Shown here piece by piece: positions 25,887-40,268 of a stretch of 64,000 nucleotides of DNA. The notes under the pieces are model-generated. The model had not been told where the DNA came from. It ran no database searches and saw only the letters and a program-made list of their open reading frames with translations. Made by a program: the position numbers and the translations under genes. The number at the start of each line of letters is the position of its first letter. The stretch's first letter is position 1. This DNA is from Smittia aterrima. Taxonomy: Eukaryota > Arthropoda > Insecta > Diptera > Chironomidae. Location of the stretch: assembly GCA_033063855.1 (NCBI GenBank), contig CP093830.1:22692854-22756853 (forward strand). The letters are read 5' to 3'.

Positions 25887-28800
25887 ATGTAATTAAGTGA
25901 ATGGAAGCGAACCCTCGAAAAATTCTTTTGTCTACTTAATTTCCTTGTTACTCTCAATTATTCAAACTGGAAGCTTCTCCTTGAAGGAAGAGAAAAAGTT
26001 TCTTCCTTATGACCTTTGAAAAGTGTTTGCTAAGTCAGAGGGAGAGAGATGAAAATTAATGTTAACGTTTCGGGCTTTGCCTTTCTTCGCCACCACGTTC
26101 GTTCACACGAACAATAAAAGCTCTCACAATTTTCATGTTTTTCTTCTGACAACGCAAAACACTTCCTGGCTAATTAGAAATGGAAGCAAATGGAAATTTA
26201 GTTAATGCACTGTGCGACACAAAGAAGAAGTTTTTCTCAAGAAGAAAAGCGAAACCTCATTTTATAATTTAATTTATTTAATTTGATTAAATGAAATATT
26301 CTGCTTGCTCAAATGAAATAAGAGGAAAAAAAATTCCGCTGCATCTGAGAGTAAAACTCTGGAAAAAAAATGTTTGCTGACTGATGAGTAAAAAAAAACT
26401 TCATTTAATGATATGCAAGCAACTTTTTCATTCGAGGGTTTTAATTAAGTTTCTCACCCGCGCTCGTCTTGTAAAATCTCATTAAGACACAATGTGCAGC
26501 GAAAAGTTCTCGCTCAAGTGTCTCGAATAGAACTTAATGCGAGAAACGTGAAGCATTTCTTTCAACGAGAACTTTTCCTTTTTCAAATTAATTGCATTTT
26601 CATTCAATTATGATTAAGTGTAGTAGCGTCTTAAACGAGAGACGCTTCGATCGTCAGTTAAAGTGCTTTAAATTGCGATAAGAGTGAACAAGAAGAAATT
26701 ATCATAATTTCATTTGAAAAAACATTATGTTAATAAAAGTAGCAATAACAACTCTCATTAAATAGCTTTTCGTTTAGTTTGAGTTTGACTTGAGAGACGA
26801 TAGATCTTGAAAAACGTAGCTACGCCATTCCGTGTTTATAAAGCTAAGAGGCGAGCAAGAGAAGATGCATTTGCATGTAAATTAGGTTTGCGAGAAAGTT
26901 TTTCTATCAGCAGATCCTCAACGAGCTCATAGCCTTTGCTCTATTTACCCGAACGATATTATTTGATTTCCTGAGCGAAAAGCGCTCACGATAACTCGAG
27001 AGTTTCATCAATTTAACTTTCATCTCTCTGGTTTGTGTAAATAGGCAAAATTTTATACAATTTTCTGTTTGTTTCATAACAATATTTTGAATAAAAAAAA
27101 ATTGAAAACATAAATTTCAACTGCGATTTTATTTTTTGCACTTTTCTGAATCTTTTTTATGAAAAAAGTTTACAGATGAGCTTTCGAACTTTTTTCAGCT
27201 TTCAGCATCAACAATCAATGAAAGTTTTTCGAGAATAGTCGACGAGTAGGAAAAGTTTTGCTTTCATTCGTTTCCGAACTTTTGCAATCATCATCGCAAT
27301 GAAATCACTTCGCTGTTTGCATCAAACAGGAAGCTTCGATGAATGTGTCAATGAATTTTCATTTTGTATTCACCAATAAAAGGTTTTTTTAGAGTGCTTC
27401 GGTATCTCCGCTGAGTTCGCCTTTGCAGAGCTTAACATGTAAAATGTTTTGTTTCGATGATCAGATTGAATGAATTCGTTTATTCAAAGTGCATGCTGCT
27501 TTAAACAACATCGACGTATGAATTTAATTAGACAATTTGTCGCTAGCAACTAATTAAACTCGCATAGGGTTAGAAAGGGGTCAGAAATTAATTTGGTTTT
27601 GCTTCGAATTTAATAATTTCATGAAATTTTCGCTTTGATTATTAAACAGCGAAAACAAAAACAATTTTTAACGCAATCATTTCGGAATGTTTTCAGCGTT
27701 CGTGATTGAGTGAACATTTGAAAATTTTCAATAACTTTGAATTTTTGGCTTCAATTAGATGATGAGAACACTTCAACTTCATTTCAGCAACCGATGTTTG
27801 GGAAATTAAAATGAGAAATTAATTGAAAGCCACAAAAACTCTTCGTGGGCAATTATCTGTTCAAGTTTCAAAGTTATTCACGGTGCGAAGCATAATGAGC
27901 GGTAGAGATTTTCCATTACTGGCTGCGAATTCATTATTCACGCTGTTGATGGATCAGATCTTCGTAAGCGGCTGATTGCAAAGCTTTGAACTCTTGCGAA
28001 CCTGTATTTGCTTAAAGTTGTCGAAAACGTAACGAGCTTCTATGATTAAATGTCAGTTTGTTGAAATAATTACGCAACCTTGCCTTACTTTCACGAAGAT
28101 TGAAGCCACAAGAGACCTCAACGAGACTAATTGAAGATGAAAACGAATTTTCAAATGATTATCGCTCATGTTGTTCGTGCCGCCGCCGTCAAGAAAGTGA
28201 GACATCATCGACTCATTTTCCATTCACCATCCATCAAAGGCATCGTTAATGTTCCATAATTAAAATCTGAAAGTGTCACGTCAATAAGAAAAAGATTGGA
28301 TGAGCGATCAAGTGCCATTCATGGCAGCGAGTTCCGAGAAGAGTTCATTAAGCCAATTAAAATTTCTATCCACGTTTATCACATTTTCTTTCTCAACATC
28401 GAATCATAAAGTTCCAGTCCATTTGAGAAGAATTTTAATCATATTCCTTCGGTGAGTAATCTAAATAAGAAATTCTTTCTGTTCTTTCTTTCATTTTCCA
28501 CGGATATCAAACCTGTTGAATTTCTTTAATGATTTTTAATCCATAACGTGGAATATTCTTCTCATTTCTTTGATCTCTGTTCGTGCACACCTTTCTTGAA
28601 AATATCTCAATTTTATCTTTACCAAGTTCTTTGAGAATTTATCTCCTCACGTTGCTCTTTGCATGATTTATGAAATAAACTCTAAAGATCACTCGATTTG
28701 ACCTTCAAATGCTTGTTTATTCTTCTTCAAGACTTTGACTTAAGATTTCACTTAGCAAACATTTTGCTGAGTGAGAATCTCATTTGTTCGTCTGAAACGA

Positions 28801-31800
28801 AAATAAAAAATAATTATGAAACTCCACGTTTTAAGACTAAAATTTCACATAAACTTAACAGCATCGTAAAAACTTCACTCGAAATGAAAATGAATGCATT
28901 GCCGAGATTTTCGGAAGCTACCCGCTTACAACGGAGATAAAAATTCCATCAAACTTTCAACTGTGATTGCGAAAGCTTCGTTGATTAAAATCTTTTGGAA
29001 ACAAAATTCCAACGAACAAAGAGTGCGGATTAATTAGTCGATTTAATTTGTTCCTATTTGTCGCATGAATGCGGAATTTTCTCTTTATTTACATGAGTAT
29101 GTTACAGCTCTACGTGGTTCCCTGTCCTGCTTAATTTTCAATTTCATTCCGCTTCCTTTTATGTTCCTGCACTATGCTCGCTTTTCCTTTCCCCTCCTAA
29201 CCATTAAAATCTACGAAAAAAAAGGAAAATTGATGTTGAACGCTCCTTTATAGCGCAGTACGTGAGCATGATTTTCAGTAAATGAGTTTTTCTCGTTGGC
29301 AGAAGAGGGATGAGAAGGAAACAACGTGTGGTAGGCATAATTAAATACTAAAAAGGTAGGAGCTTGTGTCGAGATTTACAGCCATTGATGGTCATTAAAA
29401 TCGGTATGAGACACGTTGAGCGGTATCATTAAACAATTGCGAATCAAGAGCTTGACACTATCTCGACAAGAGGCTGTGAGCAGTCATGAACTGAGACTGT
29501 TTAAATATTCATTCGATTGCGTCAGTTTAGATTAATTCTCTGCAGTTGCAAATACGAAACTCTGCAAACCATTGAATTACACTTGATTATTAGCTTGTGT
29601 AAATTGAGTTGGGTTTAAACGCAAATTGGAAAATATTCGGGGATTCAACATCAAACACGTGAAGTCTCGCTCTCTGCTTGTCGTCGAATTAAATTTGAAT
29701 TTGTGGTCAAAGGTAGAAATGTTTACATTGCAAACACGACGATACCCGAGTTTGAATTGGGCGGAATTAATTACAGAAATGAAGTTTGAAGTAAACATCG
29801 ATCGAGAGCCTGTCAAAACATACTTTAATTTGAAATATTGAATTTTTATTGATTTTTGAGAGTGATCTGATTTTGATGGAAATAAATTGAAAGCATAAAT
29901 TCTCTCGTAAAAAAAACAAACGTTTAGAAAAAAGTTTCTTAATTAAGTCATTAATTAGCTTGGGGAAAGGAATTCTCTTGTTTTGGTTGCAGTTGTGTGA
30001 AAAGAAGGAAAGAAATCATAAAAGAATGTTGGTTAATAAGCGAAGTTTTCTTTCACAGCTCCCTCGGTCAAAACCGAAAGAATTTATTGCTTGAACCCAC
30101 GAGCTCATTCGACGAGGGTGGTCTCGATTGAAATTTGATGTTAATAAATTGGTACCGGTCTCGGGAAAGGAAGATAATTACAACACAAACGTTGAATTAT
30201 TCTTTGTTGAAATTTATGTTCTCACTGAAGGTTTACGACTGAAGATATGTCTGACTTTGATTTGAATCTTTCACGCAGCTATCGGCTTTGGCCTTTTGAT
30301 TTCAGTTGCATATTTCGTGATGGGATCGTTCTGTGTCTTGAGTTGGGAACGATCTATGTTGAAATGAAAGGAATATTCAAATTAAAATATTTTTACTTAA
30401 TCGACTGACGACATTTAAATTTATTTTCATAAAGTTTTGTCTTCATCATCTGAACAGAACTTGCCAAGAAAAATTATTCTCATTGTTCTCATGCATTTAT
30501 TTTTCATTTATCTCCTCATAAATCGTTTTCTTTCTGCTGTAAATTCAAATCTTGAGAAAGAGAAAAAGATAATTTGGCAATTTGATTTCATGTCAAAGCA
30601 TTGTTCTCAGTTTTTTCTTATCAGCCTTGTTCTCGAATGGATGCAAAAGAAGAGAATTGAAAATTTGGTTCGTTTAGAAAATTATCATAACAATGGAGAA
30701 AGATTTATTCTGCTTATTTAATCCAGGGTTCGGTTTGCTCCGGATGTCTTAAAGATAAATTTGAGATTCATCTCTCGTATCAATTGAGTTGACATTTACT
30801 GACCTGCCACAAACTTAAGGATATGACCTTGCATTGAATAATTTGGGAATCGAAAATTGTCTGTTATCTAACAAGGCAAAGGTTCTCTCTCAACTAACAA
30901 GAAGTCACCCAAGTGCTTGAAGAGGAAAGAACTAAAAAGATCAAAGGAAAATAGAAATTCCAGAGGTTCCAGCTGGGGAATGTTCAAGTCAACTGCGAGA
31001 CCAAAGCAAAGTCCACCAAATCCTCATTCGTGGTCACGTTTTCGAAACTCATATGACTTCATTAGCCAAAGATTTTCCATTGTAGAGAAGAAAGATTACA
31101 AATTTTGTCCCTCATGATCCGTTCTTCTGTTGTTAAGGAAGGTACTTCATGATTCTTCGCATTCCGCAACCGCAAGCTCTTTCCATAATCCCAAATACGC
31201 AAAAAGCATGAATCCAAGCATTTTCCAAATATTTACTTGAAAAAGAGCCTTTATGAATTTATTTCGGTTCAAATCTAACGAGAATCCCTCAATAAAATGT
31301 ATGATGAGGTTTTTCTGAATATCCAATCATTGTGAAAAATGTAATAAGTTTCTTCTTCCTCTGGGGCATTGAGCACAACTTTTTATCGAGACCATAAACC
31401 CCAGCAACAATTTGTAATCAAATTCATTTTTAGAGCTTGCGCAAATATTTTTTGATGGAAGGATCGTCACTTTAAAAATAGTTTCTCGTGGCAACAATTT
31501 CTTTTCACGCATCACGCATCAAACGCTTTGTGGTAGAAGAAGTTGTCGGAGCAAGAAATATGATTTGAAAGCCTTTTATGGGTTGGAAAACACTTTTGTT
31601 TGACATAACTTTGAAAGAGAATTCCAAAGGAGAAAACATCAGAAGATTTCCCAAATAAACTTTATGCTTCCTAAATATATTTGTTTATGATCCATCATCT
31701 CATATGTGATTTAAATTTATGCAAATAACTCTCGCGTATGTGTGAATTATGAGAAAAGTTTGTTACGTCTTCTTCCACCTCAGCTCGCGAATTTTGCTTC

Positions 31801-34800
31801 TTACCCTCGTTGCGAATTTATCAAGTGTGAATGGATCCTTTTCGAGGGATTGTTTGCATTCATAATACACGATGATTTCCCACAAGAGATCAAAATGTAA
31901 GGAAATTTATTTCTTTTCGTTGTCATCGCAGCGAACGGCTGTGAGAAACACACGAACCTTCGATACGGAAAGGCTTTCGATTTGAGTTAAAGCGTGTTCA
32001 AAGTTTTACGAGAGTATTTGCACAGTAATCTTCTCATGACGAGAGATGTTTATCGATTTTCCGAAATCACATCACAAGAGATTTAAACACAGTTGACGTT
32101 CGAAGTTTAATATTCAAACCCTCCTCAAGGGTTGTGTAGTTTAATTAGAATTATTCGTAATCTTCTTTAGATGTTTAATCTCACGACGATACAAACATTT
32201 CTATTTACACACATTTCTCAACAGGCAATGCATGTTTTATCGTAATTTAATCACATTCTCGTTACATTCTCTCCTGAGTTTACTCTATGCAAATATGAAA
32301 TCCCTTAGGAAAATTGGATCTTGTTGATGTCGCTCTTCGAAACATCATCATGCAAGGTTTTCTTTCCAAAGTTGTCTTCATCAACAATCTCAAGAGACTT
32401 CGAATTAATGACTTTACCTTTGGCGAGTTCATTGAGCAATTCCAAAAGAAAGAAAGAAAAAACTCTGCTATGCAACAAAGAAAGTCTTCAACTGGGTCAT
32501 TATTTCACAGTTCATTTAACTGCTCGTTCAGAAATTTCCTCTTGATGCTCCATTCGTTTTGATCTTTCTTTCAATTGAACTCAGCATTGCAATCAAAGAA
32601 ATTAGGTTTCGTCCAGAAAAGGTTTCCAGTGACAACAATAGCATTCGTTTTGAAGACATCTCATTACAAGATCTTTTAGCCTGAGATATGCGAGAAGAGC
32701 TTATTGATCAAGAATTCCCATCATTAGCTTCTTGTTATTCTTTTCGAACAATATAAAAAATCACTTTTCACAAATTTCAATTGAAGTTCTGCATCTTTCT
32801 TCACTTCATACGATGCATGGGAGCTTTTCTGTCATAAGGAGAAATAAAGAGAATCACGTTGGCTGTAAAAATTGCATAAAGCGATAGCATCGTCTGTGGG
32901 GAAATATATTCGATCAGAGGTTCAATAAAGAGTCAGCATATTGCTGACTGCTTTATTGCTTTTGCTGACATTTCAATCATTTCAACTCGAAGAAAGCTTT
33001 ATAATAAAATTCTGACATGCACACAATGAGAGTGATATATCATAAAATAAATCGCAACGACTTATTGGAAAGCGACAAGAAACTCTCATAATGTTTCAAC
33101 TGATGAATGTCAAAACAATTTTTCAATCACAAAATATTTTCATACTCAGCAACTGTTGCTTTAAAGCCATAAACTCTGTCATCAAACGTTCGCTTTAAAG
33201 ACTTCTTCTTAAAAGTGAAGAACGTCTTAAAGCTCAAGCAACAATAAATTTTCCATGCAACACATGTTTGCTTAAAAAAGGAAACAAATGGAATATCAAT
33301 TTTGCTCGATGATTTATGACACTTTCAGGAAAGTTTTACCGTTTTCTTCTCATGGAAAATGCTATGAAGGTAGAAAAATGTAAACAATTTTTCCCCTAAC
33401 GAGCTTCCATCAGAATTTTCCTCAAACCTTCTCGTTTTTTTGGGAAAACTGATTCAAGAGTAATTTGTATTAATGACACTTCTTCGGCATCGCTTTTTCC
33501 AATATTTATTTGCTCTCGATACGTTCATTTTTCATTTTCATCCTTTATCGGAGAGCTCGTGCCTAAAGAATCAAGAACAACTCGAACTAGAGAGTCAGAT
33601 GAGAAACCCTAAAAACTTACGAAGGAGTTAAAAATTCTTTTTGGTATTAAAATATTTTTTATGTGAAATGTTAGGAATTTTAGAAAATAATTTCATTTAC
33701 GAAGCAAGGATCTTCAAATTTCTTCGCTTTAACTTGAAATTTAATATGCAAATTTGAAATTTGTCTGCTGTAAACGCTTTCCATAAATTTATAAAGTTTC
33801 TCATTTCTTCTCAAGTTGTTGACGCTTTGTTGATTGTTCCACCGCTTCTGCCGACGCAAGAATTGCAATTAATCATTCATTCATGGAAATGTTTGTTGGC
33901 ATACGAAATTTATTTTCATTTAGAATTAGAAAATTCTTTCGCTGATGTAAAGTTTGAGGTTTGTGGCGGGGATTCTGTGATGAAGTTTTAAAGAATTTTC
34001 AAAGAATTAATCAAAATTCCTTCAGTTGACATGGCAACGTCTGAAGAGAATCCTAAAGTCTTGCGGTTTTCAGGTGAAGGACTTGTTTGAAGATTTAGAT
34101 CCTTCAGTGATTCTTCGGATTTTCCGAGATTGAAACAAATTCCTTCAACCGCCAGACAAAGCAAATGTTCGCATAAACTTATCCAACAGACGGTCTCGTA
34201 TCAAAACAAGCTTATTTATAATTTACATCTCGAACATTCCCTCCGTCTGCCGTACCTAAATCTCTCGAAAAGCTTCCCATGATCCCAATAAGACCGACAG
34301 GTCTCAATTTCTGCAAATAAGATGAATGTCATGCTCGAGATGCATTAAATGAAGATCAAATTATTTATTCTCCGGAATGTGCCATTCGACTTGTTGTTTC
34401 AGACTCGAAATGATGGAATGACATTGTGGATTGATTGCACAACACATTTTTGCCATTCAAGGGTTAGATAGCTTTTGCTGAGAGTTAGACGAAAAGTAAC
34501 AAAAGCTTTCCCGAAATGAGATGTTTATTCAAATTGCTTCCAATAAAAAATTCATGAAGCCTCTCTCCTCATCTCGACTAACGAAATCAGTACAATCACA
34601 GCAGCAATTTATTCATAACCGAGCTCTAACATAGAAATGTTGAGGGAAGAATGGGAAGAAGATTGCTCGAGAATTAGCGTCGACTCGAGTTAATATTTTC
34701 AGTCGCAATTTATCATTCGCAAGCTTTAATCTTTAGCATTTATCTCAACATAAATCGCATTATTCTGTCTGAGATAGCAGCAGCATTACGAGCGTCACTG

Positions 34801-37617
34801 GAGCTAAAAAAAAGGCAAAAGAAATCTTGTTTGTTCAAAGCAAAAATCCATTAAAAGCATCACAACAAAGTGAACCCTTCGCGGAAAAGCTCGTGAATAA
34901 AATTTATCTGCTACCATTCGTTTGTTCGACAATCATTGACCTGCGACAAAAGTGAGCAAACAGAATTAACAATCGCATTAAACTTTACGTAAGATAAGCG
35001 AGAGAACAATTGAAGGGGAATGGAACCGGGGAGACCATGATGAGACATTAATTATGTTATCATCCATGTTACGAAGCAGTATCTGATGGTAAAAGTTTGT
35101 CTGCTTCTAGTCAAAGCTCGGCGTGAAATTTACGAAATGATATTACCATTAAGTCACCACAAAGAGCGACGCAACAATGATAACAACGAGAAGCTTTCAA
35201 GACGACCAATGAAAGCGTAAGCATAAAATGGCCCCGAGAAGAGCAATCTTAAACATTTTACCGACTTTTTCATTGCGCTCGCTCTTTTAATAAAAAGTAC
35301 TTGGCGAGAAAGAGAAATGCTAATTAAATTTGTGTTTGGCGCTGCTTGCGAACAGTAAATTTGTTCATGCCCTATCTTAACGGCAGCGAAGTGAGCATAG
35401 TTGAAACATAGAAAAGCGATAGAGAGAACGGCATTTAAAATGCAAATTAGACGCTTCATCATTTTGCTTTCTAATGGCTCCTCTCGCCCTAAAAATACAG
35501 CAGAATGGTAATTTAAATGTAAATAACTATTTTGCGATGCTGATGTTGGAGAAGCTCTCGGAGGAGATGAGTTATATGCGATGCAGTGGATGCCTTGGCT
35601 TTTAAAGCTCTCGTCTGGATGTTCAAGTTGATGCTTCACGTAAAGTGAATAAACTTGACACCGACCTTAATCCTTTTGTCTCTCCTTTCTTCATCTTGTT
35701 CCGTTGTAATTGAAATGTTTTCAGCATAAATTTGTAAAACGAATAAAGTTCTCTTAAAGAAAGCTTAAATTTCATTCTCTCAAGTTAGAAGTTTGTTTCG
35801 AAATTCAATAATGGCAATCTCAACTTCCTGAAGATTTTCTTCCTTAAACATAAAATCTCAATTTCATCTTTTATTGCTTCACGAAGATAAATTTTCTTTA
35901 TGAATCTTTCATTGAGATGAAAATGTTCCAAGTTTTCATTTCGATTATGATTTCTGTTTATTTCCACCGCGAAACCCATTTTCATAAAATTCTTTTTGAT
36001 ATTTTCAATTTTTCTGAGGTTTCTTCTCCGAACGAAACAACTGAAAGGTTATGCTGACTAATATATTCAAGCCAAAAACGAAAAGTCTTCATTTAAAATC
36101 GTTTCTGAAATGCTTCATTCTGTTCGTTGATGCAAAAAAATTGGTTTTTTGCTTTGATTCTCTTTTTTAATCGGCAAGCTTTCGTCACAAAACGCTCTTA
36201 TTGTCCCGTCTTATCTTCCTTTATCGTCGCTTCACAGTTGAAATGAAAACTTTTCATTTTTTGCTTCATTTTAAAAAGTGATAATGCTGTACCGAGACGA
36301 AGATGGGAGGGGGAGGGGGAGAGATAGGGACAATAAGATAAGTCAGCGAAGAAATTTTGCATTCAATTTCCATAAACGATACTTTCGCATTTCATTTCCA
36401 TGAACGACCGACAATTTTTCGCCGCTAAGGAAATTCAATGTCATTGTAATGAAAAAGGAATTTGAAGAAAATTTCTGACGGCGCTTCACCATAACGAACA
36501 TTTCTTTCATTCAATTTGTCATGATGTGCCCTGATGTGAAAAAAATTCATTTAAATTTCGTGGACGTCTCTCAAAGCGGAGGAAAATATAATTGACGCTA
36601 TAAATATTTCATTTTCTCTTTGCGGTTTTCATCTTCAATTCGTAAGAATTGAAAGAGCAAAGTGGAAAATAAAAGTAATTGGAGACTCTAAAAGAACTTT
36701 AGAGAGTTTTAATTAAAAATATTTAAGAATATTCATCGTTAACTTTGATAAAGACGATCGATTTCTTAAAGCTCTTTAATTAATGAAATCATTAACGTTC
36801 ATGAAACGATTGCGAATTTTGAAGAGAAACTGCAAAAGTTCACGCTCCAATTATTCTCATTATGCCTTCTCTGATGTAACATTTACCGGTGGAAAAGCGG
36901 CTTGAATGCTAGTTGAGGAATAAATATGCATCAGTTTGCAACACAACTCAACCCGCAAAAATAGTTCTCACTTTGTTTGTTGACCTGAAAACTCCTCAAC
37001 TTTTGAATACGTCGTTCTCTCCTCTTTTAAATTATGATTCTTTATGATTCTTTGTCAAAAAGTTATGTTTCAAAACTTGACGCTAAGTGTGTTCGTTCGT
37101 GCTCAAACGTGAGTGCAGCTGAGCGTCTTATCGTTGCAACAAAATGCACCGAAGTAGAATAAATCTCTCGGGATTGGACTTCTTAAGTTTATAAGTTTTA
37201 AAGCTTAAAGCATTTATGATATATCTGCAGAGAAAACCTTGAAGAAATATGAGTTTTCAAGAAGTTACACTACAAAGTTTGAAATAAAAATTCTTGTGGC
37301 TAAACTTCACTTTTTATTGCAATCTCAATTAATTGTTTTCTTCCATTTCCTCTCTTTCGGTGGCAATGTCTCAAAAGGAAGTGAAATCAACTGGCGGTTC
37401 TTTTCAACCGGAACTGTTCGAGTTGAGGTGCAGAATTGAAGTTTAATTGAATTAAAGCCAACGAATGATTTCTTTACAACTGAAGTACCGTTGAGAATGT
37501 GAATTTCCAGCACATGCTACACATGAATGGCACTAAGCCTCATCATGATGCATAAAGAATTTGGTTTATTTAATGCATCAACGAATTCCAATCTTCGAGA
37601 AGAAGAATAGTCTGTTT
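25887..37617. other. Gene desert, first part
   Basis: Nearly 12 kb without a supported gene on either strand. The longest open frame is 35154-35639 on the minus strand (161 codons from a GTG). It has no recognised domain and I treat it as chance. A G-rich quadruplex-type motif lies at 36305-36329. The remainder is AT-rich sequence with scattered poly(A)-like words and no tRNA or rRNA that I can identify. Confidence 0.45.
36305..36329 (+). other. G-quadruplex motif
   Basis: Four runs of at least three G (3, 5, 5 and 3) are separated by loops of 1, 1 and 7 bases, matching the usual G3+N1-7 rule. It is the clearest such motif I noticed in this AT-rich window. It may be a regulatory site or simply a purine tract. 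Confidence 0.5.
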
Positions 37618-38222
37618 ATACAAACAATTCGATTGTTGACTTCTGCTTCATCTCATTTCTATTCAGAATTCTGTCTTCTTCTTCTTTAACCCTTTTCATT
37701 GATGTAATTATCGTTCTTCGTGTTGCTGCTTTCACTTACAAAGTTCTTTGATTCAATTTATCCAGATGCAGCTTAAGAAAAACTAAAAATAGTTGCTCAG
37801 CACTTGCTTCGTCATTTGAAAGAGATTCTTCATTCGAAAACAGCTTCATCGGCACAAGTCTTGATAATTAATGGCAGTCATATCTTCTCAAGAAGAGAAG
37901 CTTCTTGAGGCATAGCAGAACTAAGATAATGAAATTGAAAACTTCGAGCCGTGAGTGCAGGAGAATAATTTATGATTTACATAATTTTATGCATCAGAAG
38001 CGCGTTCTGCTCGAAAAACCATCCCAACCGATATCAAAAAAACTTGAGCAGTGTATTGATTAATGTTATTTAATGGCAGACCAGTCGCGCTTTAAAGCAT
38101 GATGATGCCTCACCTTATCGAAAATTCATGATTGAGCAACATTTGTTTTCACTCTTCTCCTCGTCTCTCTTCTCTTCATCGATCCAACATTAAAATGCAT
38201 TAAATTAATGGCTTTCGCTTTT
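37618..38222 (-). repeat. Large inverted repeat, right arm (partner 15727-16295)
   Basis: This is the reverse-complement copy of the left arm, slightly longer because of small insertions (around 37815 and 38022). The conserved hairpin is at 37887-37909. It lies about 12 kb downstream of Toll, so the two arms face each other across the Toll coding exons. No coding capacity. Confidence 0.85.
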
Positions 38223-39932
38223 ATAAATCATAACGTCCGCATGCTTGTTACAAGCAGGTGAGATCTTTCCAATTGCTCGTAACATTATTGATAACAGCTT
38301 TTGAGACAATCTTCATCGCTCCACTTAAATCTTAAAGCGAAGCTATCGCCGAGGATCGAAAGTCTTTATCAGCTATTTCGTCTTGAACAAGATTTATTGC
38401 CTTTCGTTCCAATTTACTCGATTGAAACTGCGTCACACAAAAGCCAATCTTGCAAATTCATCTCATTTGAAGACTCCTCGTTGAATTGAGATTTATGATG
38501 TTGCTTTAGACACAGGAAGGAGCCAATGGCGAGGACTTAATTCCCCACAATTTAACTTTAATAAGACTTCAAGGCTCTTCCGTGTCCTGGTGATTTTCAA
38601 TTTCACGCTGATTTGAGGTTTCGTTATTAAAGTCTCATCTTGTAAGAACTTGAAGTTAATTTCTAAAGTTGCTTCGCCTTACGTTGTGGTTTCAATAAAA
38701 CTTTACCAACAAGAATAAAAAGTAATTTAAATTATGCTGCAGCTGCCCTCCTTGCTTGAAAAACAGCTTAATTAGAAAAGTTGTAATATTTATCGTTCTA
38801 CTTTCACCTCTCAAGAAAGTTCAAGAAGGAAGCGAGGTTAGAGCAAGTGCTTAGCTTTGGCTGATCTAGCACGCTATGTTATGTGATTAAGTTGCAAGAA
38901 TAATATGGAAGCTCAGCTTTGAAGCAGATAATTTGATTTGTTTATAAACCTATTTGGAACACGAAGTGATTAGCTGTTAAATCGTATCAGACTCAGACTA
39001 TGATGACACAGAATTAAATTAGCATAAATTCATTCGAAAACGTTACTCGTGTCGAAAAATAGGACAATGGCCCATCATCGATCGGCAACTCAGCATAAAA
39101 TTAAATGTTAACAGATAATGTTCTCATTCATAACTAATCGTGCAGTTTCGTTCTTTCATTATCACTTAACGCTTGAATGGATAACTAGAAATAGCGATCA
39201 ATCATGTTATAGGGAATTAAATTCTTTACATTGGAAAAATATTTCTACAACAAAAATTTAAAATGTTTTCTAAAAAATGAAAATATTTAATTTCAAACAA
39301 TTTTTTGTTGAGATCGCCCATTGTTTTCACGTCAGCATTAATCCAACATTAAACATCGACACAACATTCATTTCCAAACATAAACAAAACAACAGACATC
39401 CAAAAGAGCACATGTCGCTTTATGCTCACTTCCTTCTGTGAAACATTGAACCGAAACGAAGAAGAAGTTTACTTTGTTAAACATTCTCAACGTGAAACAT
39501 AAATCTGTTGTCGGGGTAAAAAATAATAAGAAGAAACCTTTTGAGACATAACAGTGAAGTTTTGTTTTACTTCCGATCGATACGAATCTTCTTTTTCAAC
39601 AAACCCAGATTTGAAAAATCTTTTTAAAAGCTTTCAAATGGTTTTAAGTTTCTAAACGAAAAACTATTTAAAAATCCATCGCTCACGAGTTTCTCTAAAT
39701 TCAAAAGATTTTTTCAAATCTAAAGAAGTTAATTTCGATTTAATACATTAATGAACGGAGAAAAATTTAAGAAGAAACCATTGTTAGCTCAATTACGTTT
39801 TATTTTGTTCATCGCTCGCGTAATGAGAAATAATTTGAGAACATTGCTTCCCCACTTCGACTCAATATTGAAATATTTTTCCTCATCCCAAATCTTTCTC
39901 ATCACCATAAATCATGAAAAGAAATTTTAACA
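38223..39932. other. Non-coding stretch holding the diverged repeat extension
   Basis: No gene seen. It contains the right copy (39011-39142) of the diverged inverted repeat. The open frame at 38301-38489 shows no signal or domain. Confidence 0.4.
39011..39142 (-). repeat. Diverged inverted repeat, right copy (partner 12676-12815)
   Basis: The reverse complement shares GATGATGGGCCA, TTATGAATGAG and flanking words with 12676-12815, in the order expected if the 37618-38222 duplication extends outwards. The spacing to the main arm differs (about 0.8 kb here, about 2.9 kb on the left), so large insertions or deletions followed. Confidence 0.55.
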
Positions 39933-40268
39933 ATGCGATCCAAACTTTTTCATGTTCTCGTATGTCTTTGTAACATAATTTCCGAATATTTTCGTCTCAT
40001 TAGTCGCGATGATCAAGATGTGCTAAGCTTCGAAAAAGAATTCTCGCCCTTCACGACTTTTGTCAGTTTGAATGGCACCGTCAGTCAGTCTATTAAGACA
40101 ACGTAAGTTCGTTAACCCCACAACAAATCACAAATCAGTCTCGATTGCTCTGCTTCTCTAATGGAAGTCTGCGTGTCGCCACGAAAAACTCTGAACATCG
40201 TGTCACACGTAGTGCCAATCAATTCTCTGAACATTCAGCTCTGTTTTCATCACATCAAGCAAATTTAA
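39933..40268 (+). CDS. Possible small secreted-peptide gene (uncertain)
   Basis: An ATG at 39933 opens 56 codons beginning MRSKLFHVLVCLCNIISEYF, a signal-peptide-like start. The frame runs to a good donor (GTAAGT at 40103). Joining to an AG at 40138 keeps the frame open for 43 more codons to TAA at 40266-40268, and an AATAAA follows at 40273. The total would be 99 aa with five cysteines. The implied intron is only 36 bp and has no pyrimidine tract, which is unusually short for insects, and no promoter is evident. I recognise no family. It may be chance. Confidence 0.2.

Noticed and set aside
26650..26690. TCAGTT initiator-like sequence with a partial DPE (AGTGA)
   Set aside because: One DPE position mismatches and no exon with a clear donor or coding sequence follows.
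35154..35639. 161-codon minus-strand frame, the longest in the desert
   Set aside because: GTG start; an internal Met gives about 100 residues with a hydrophobic start, but there is no promoter, splice or family support. Worth a transcript check only.
15727..38222. Inverted repeats as the ends of one large transposon
   Set aside because: The enclosed DNA carries an ordinary Toll gene and no transposase. There are no short terminal repeats or target duplications, and homology extends outwards to 12.7/39.1 kb.
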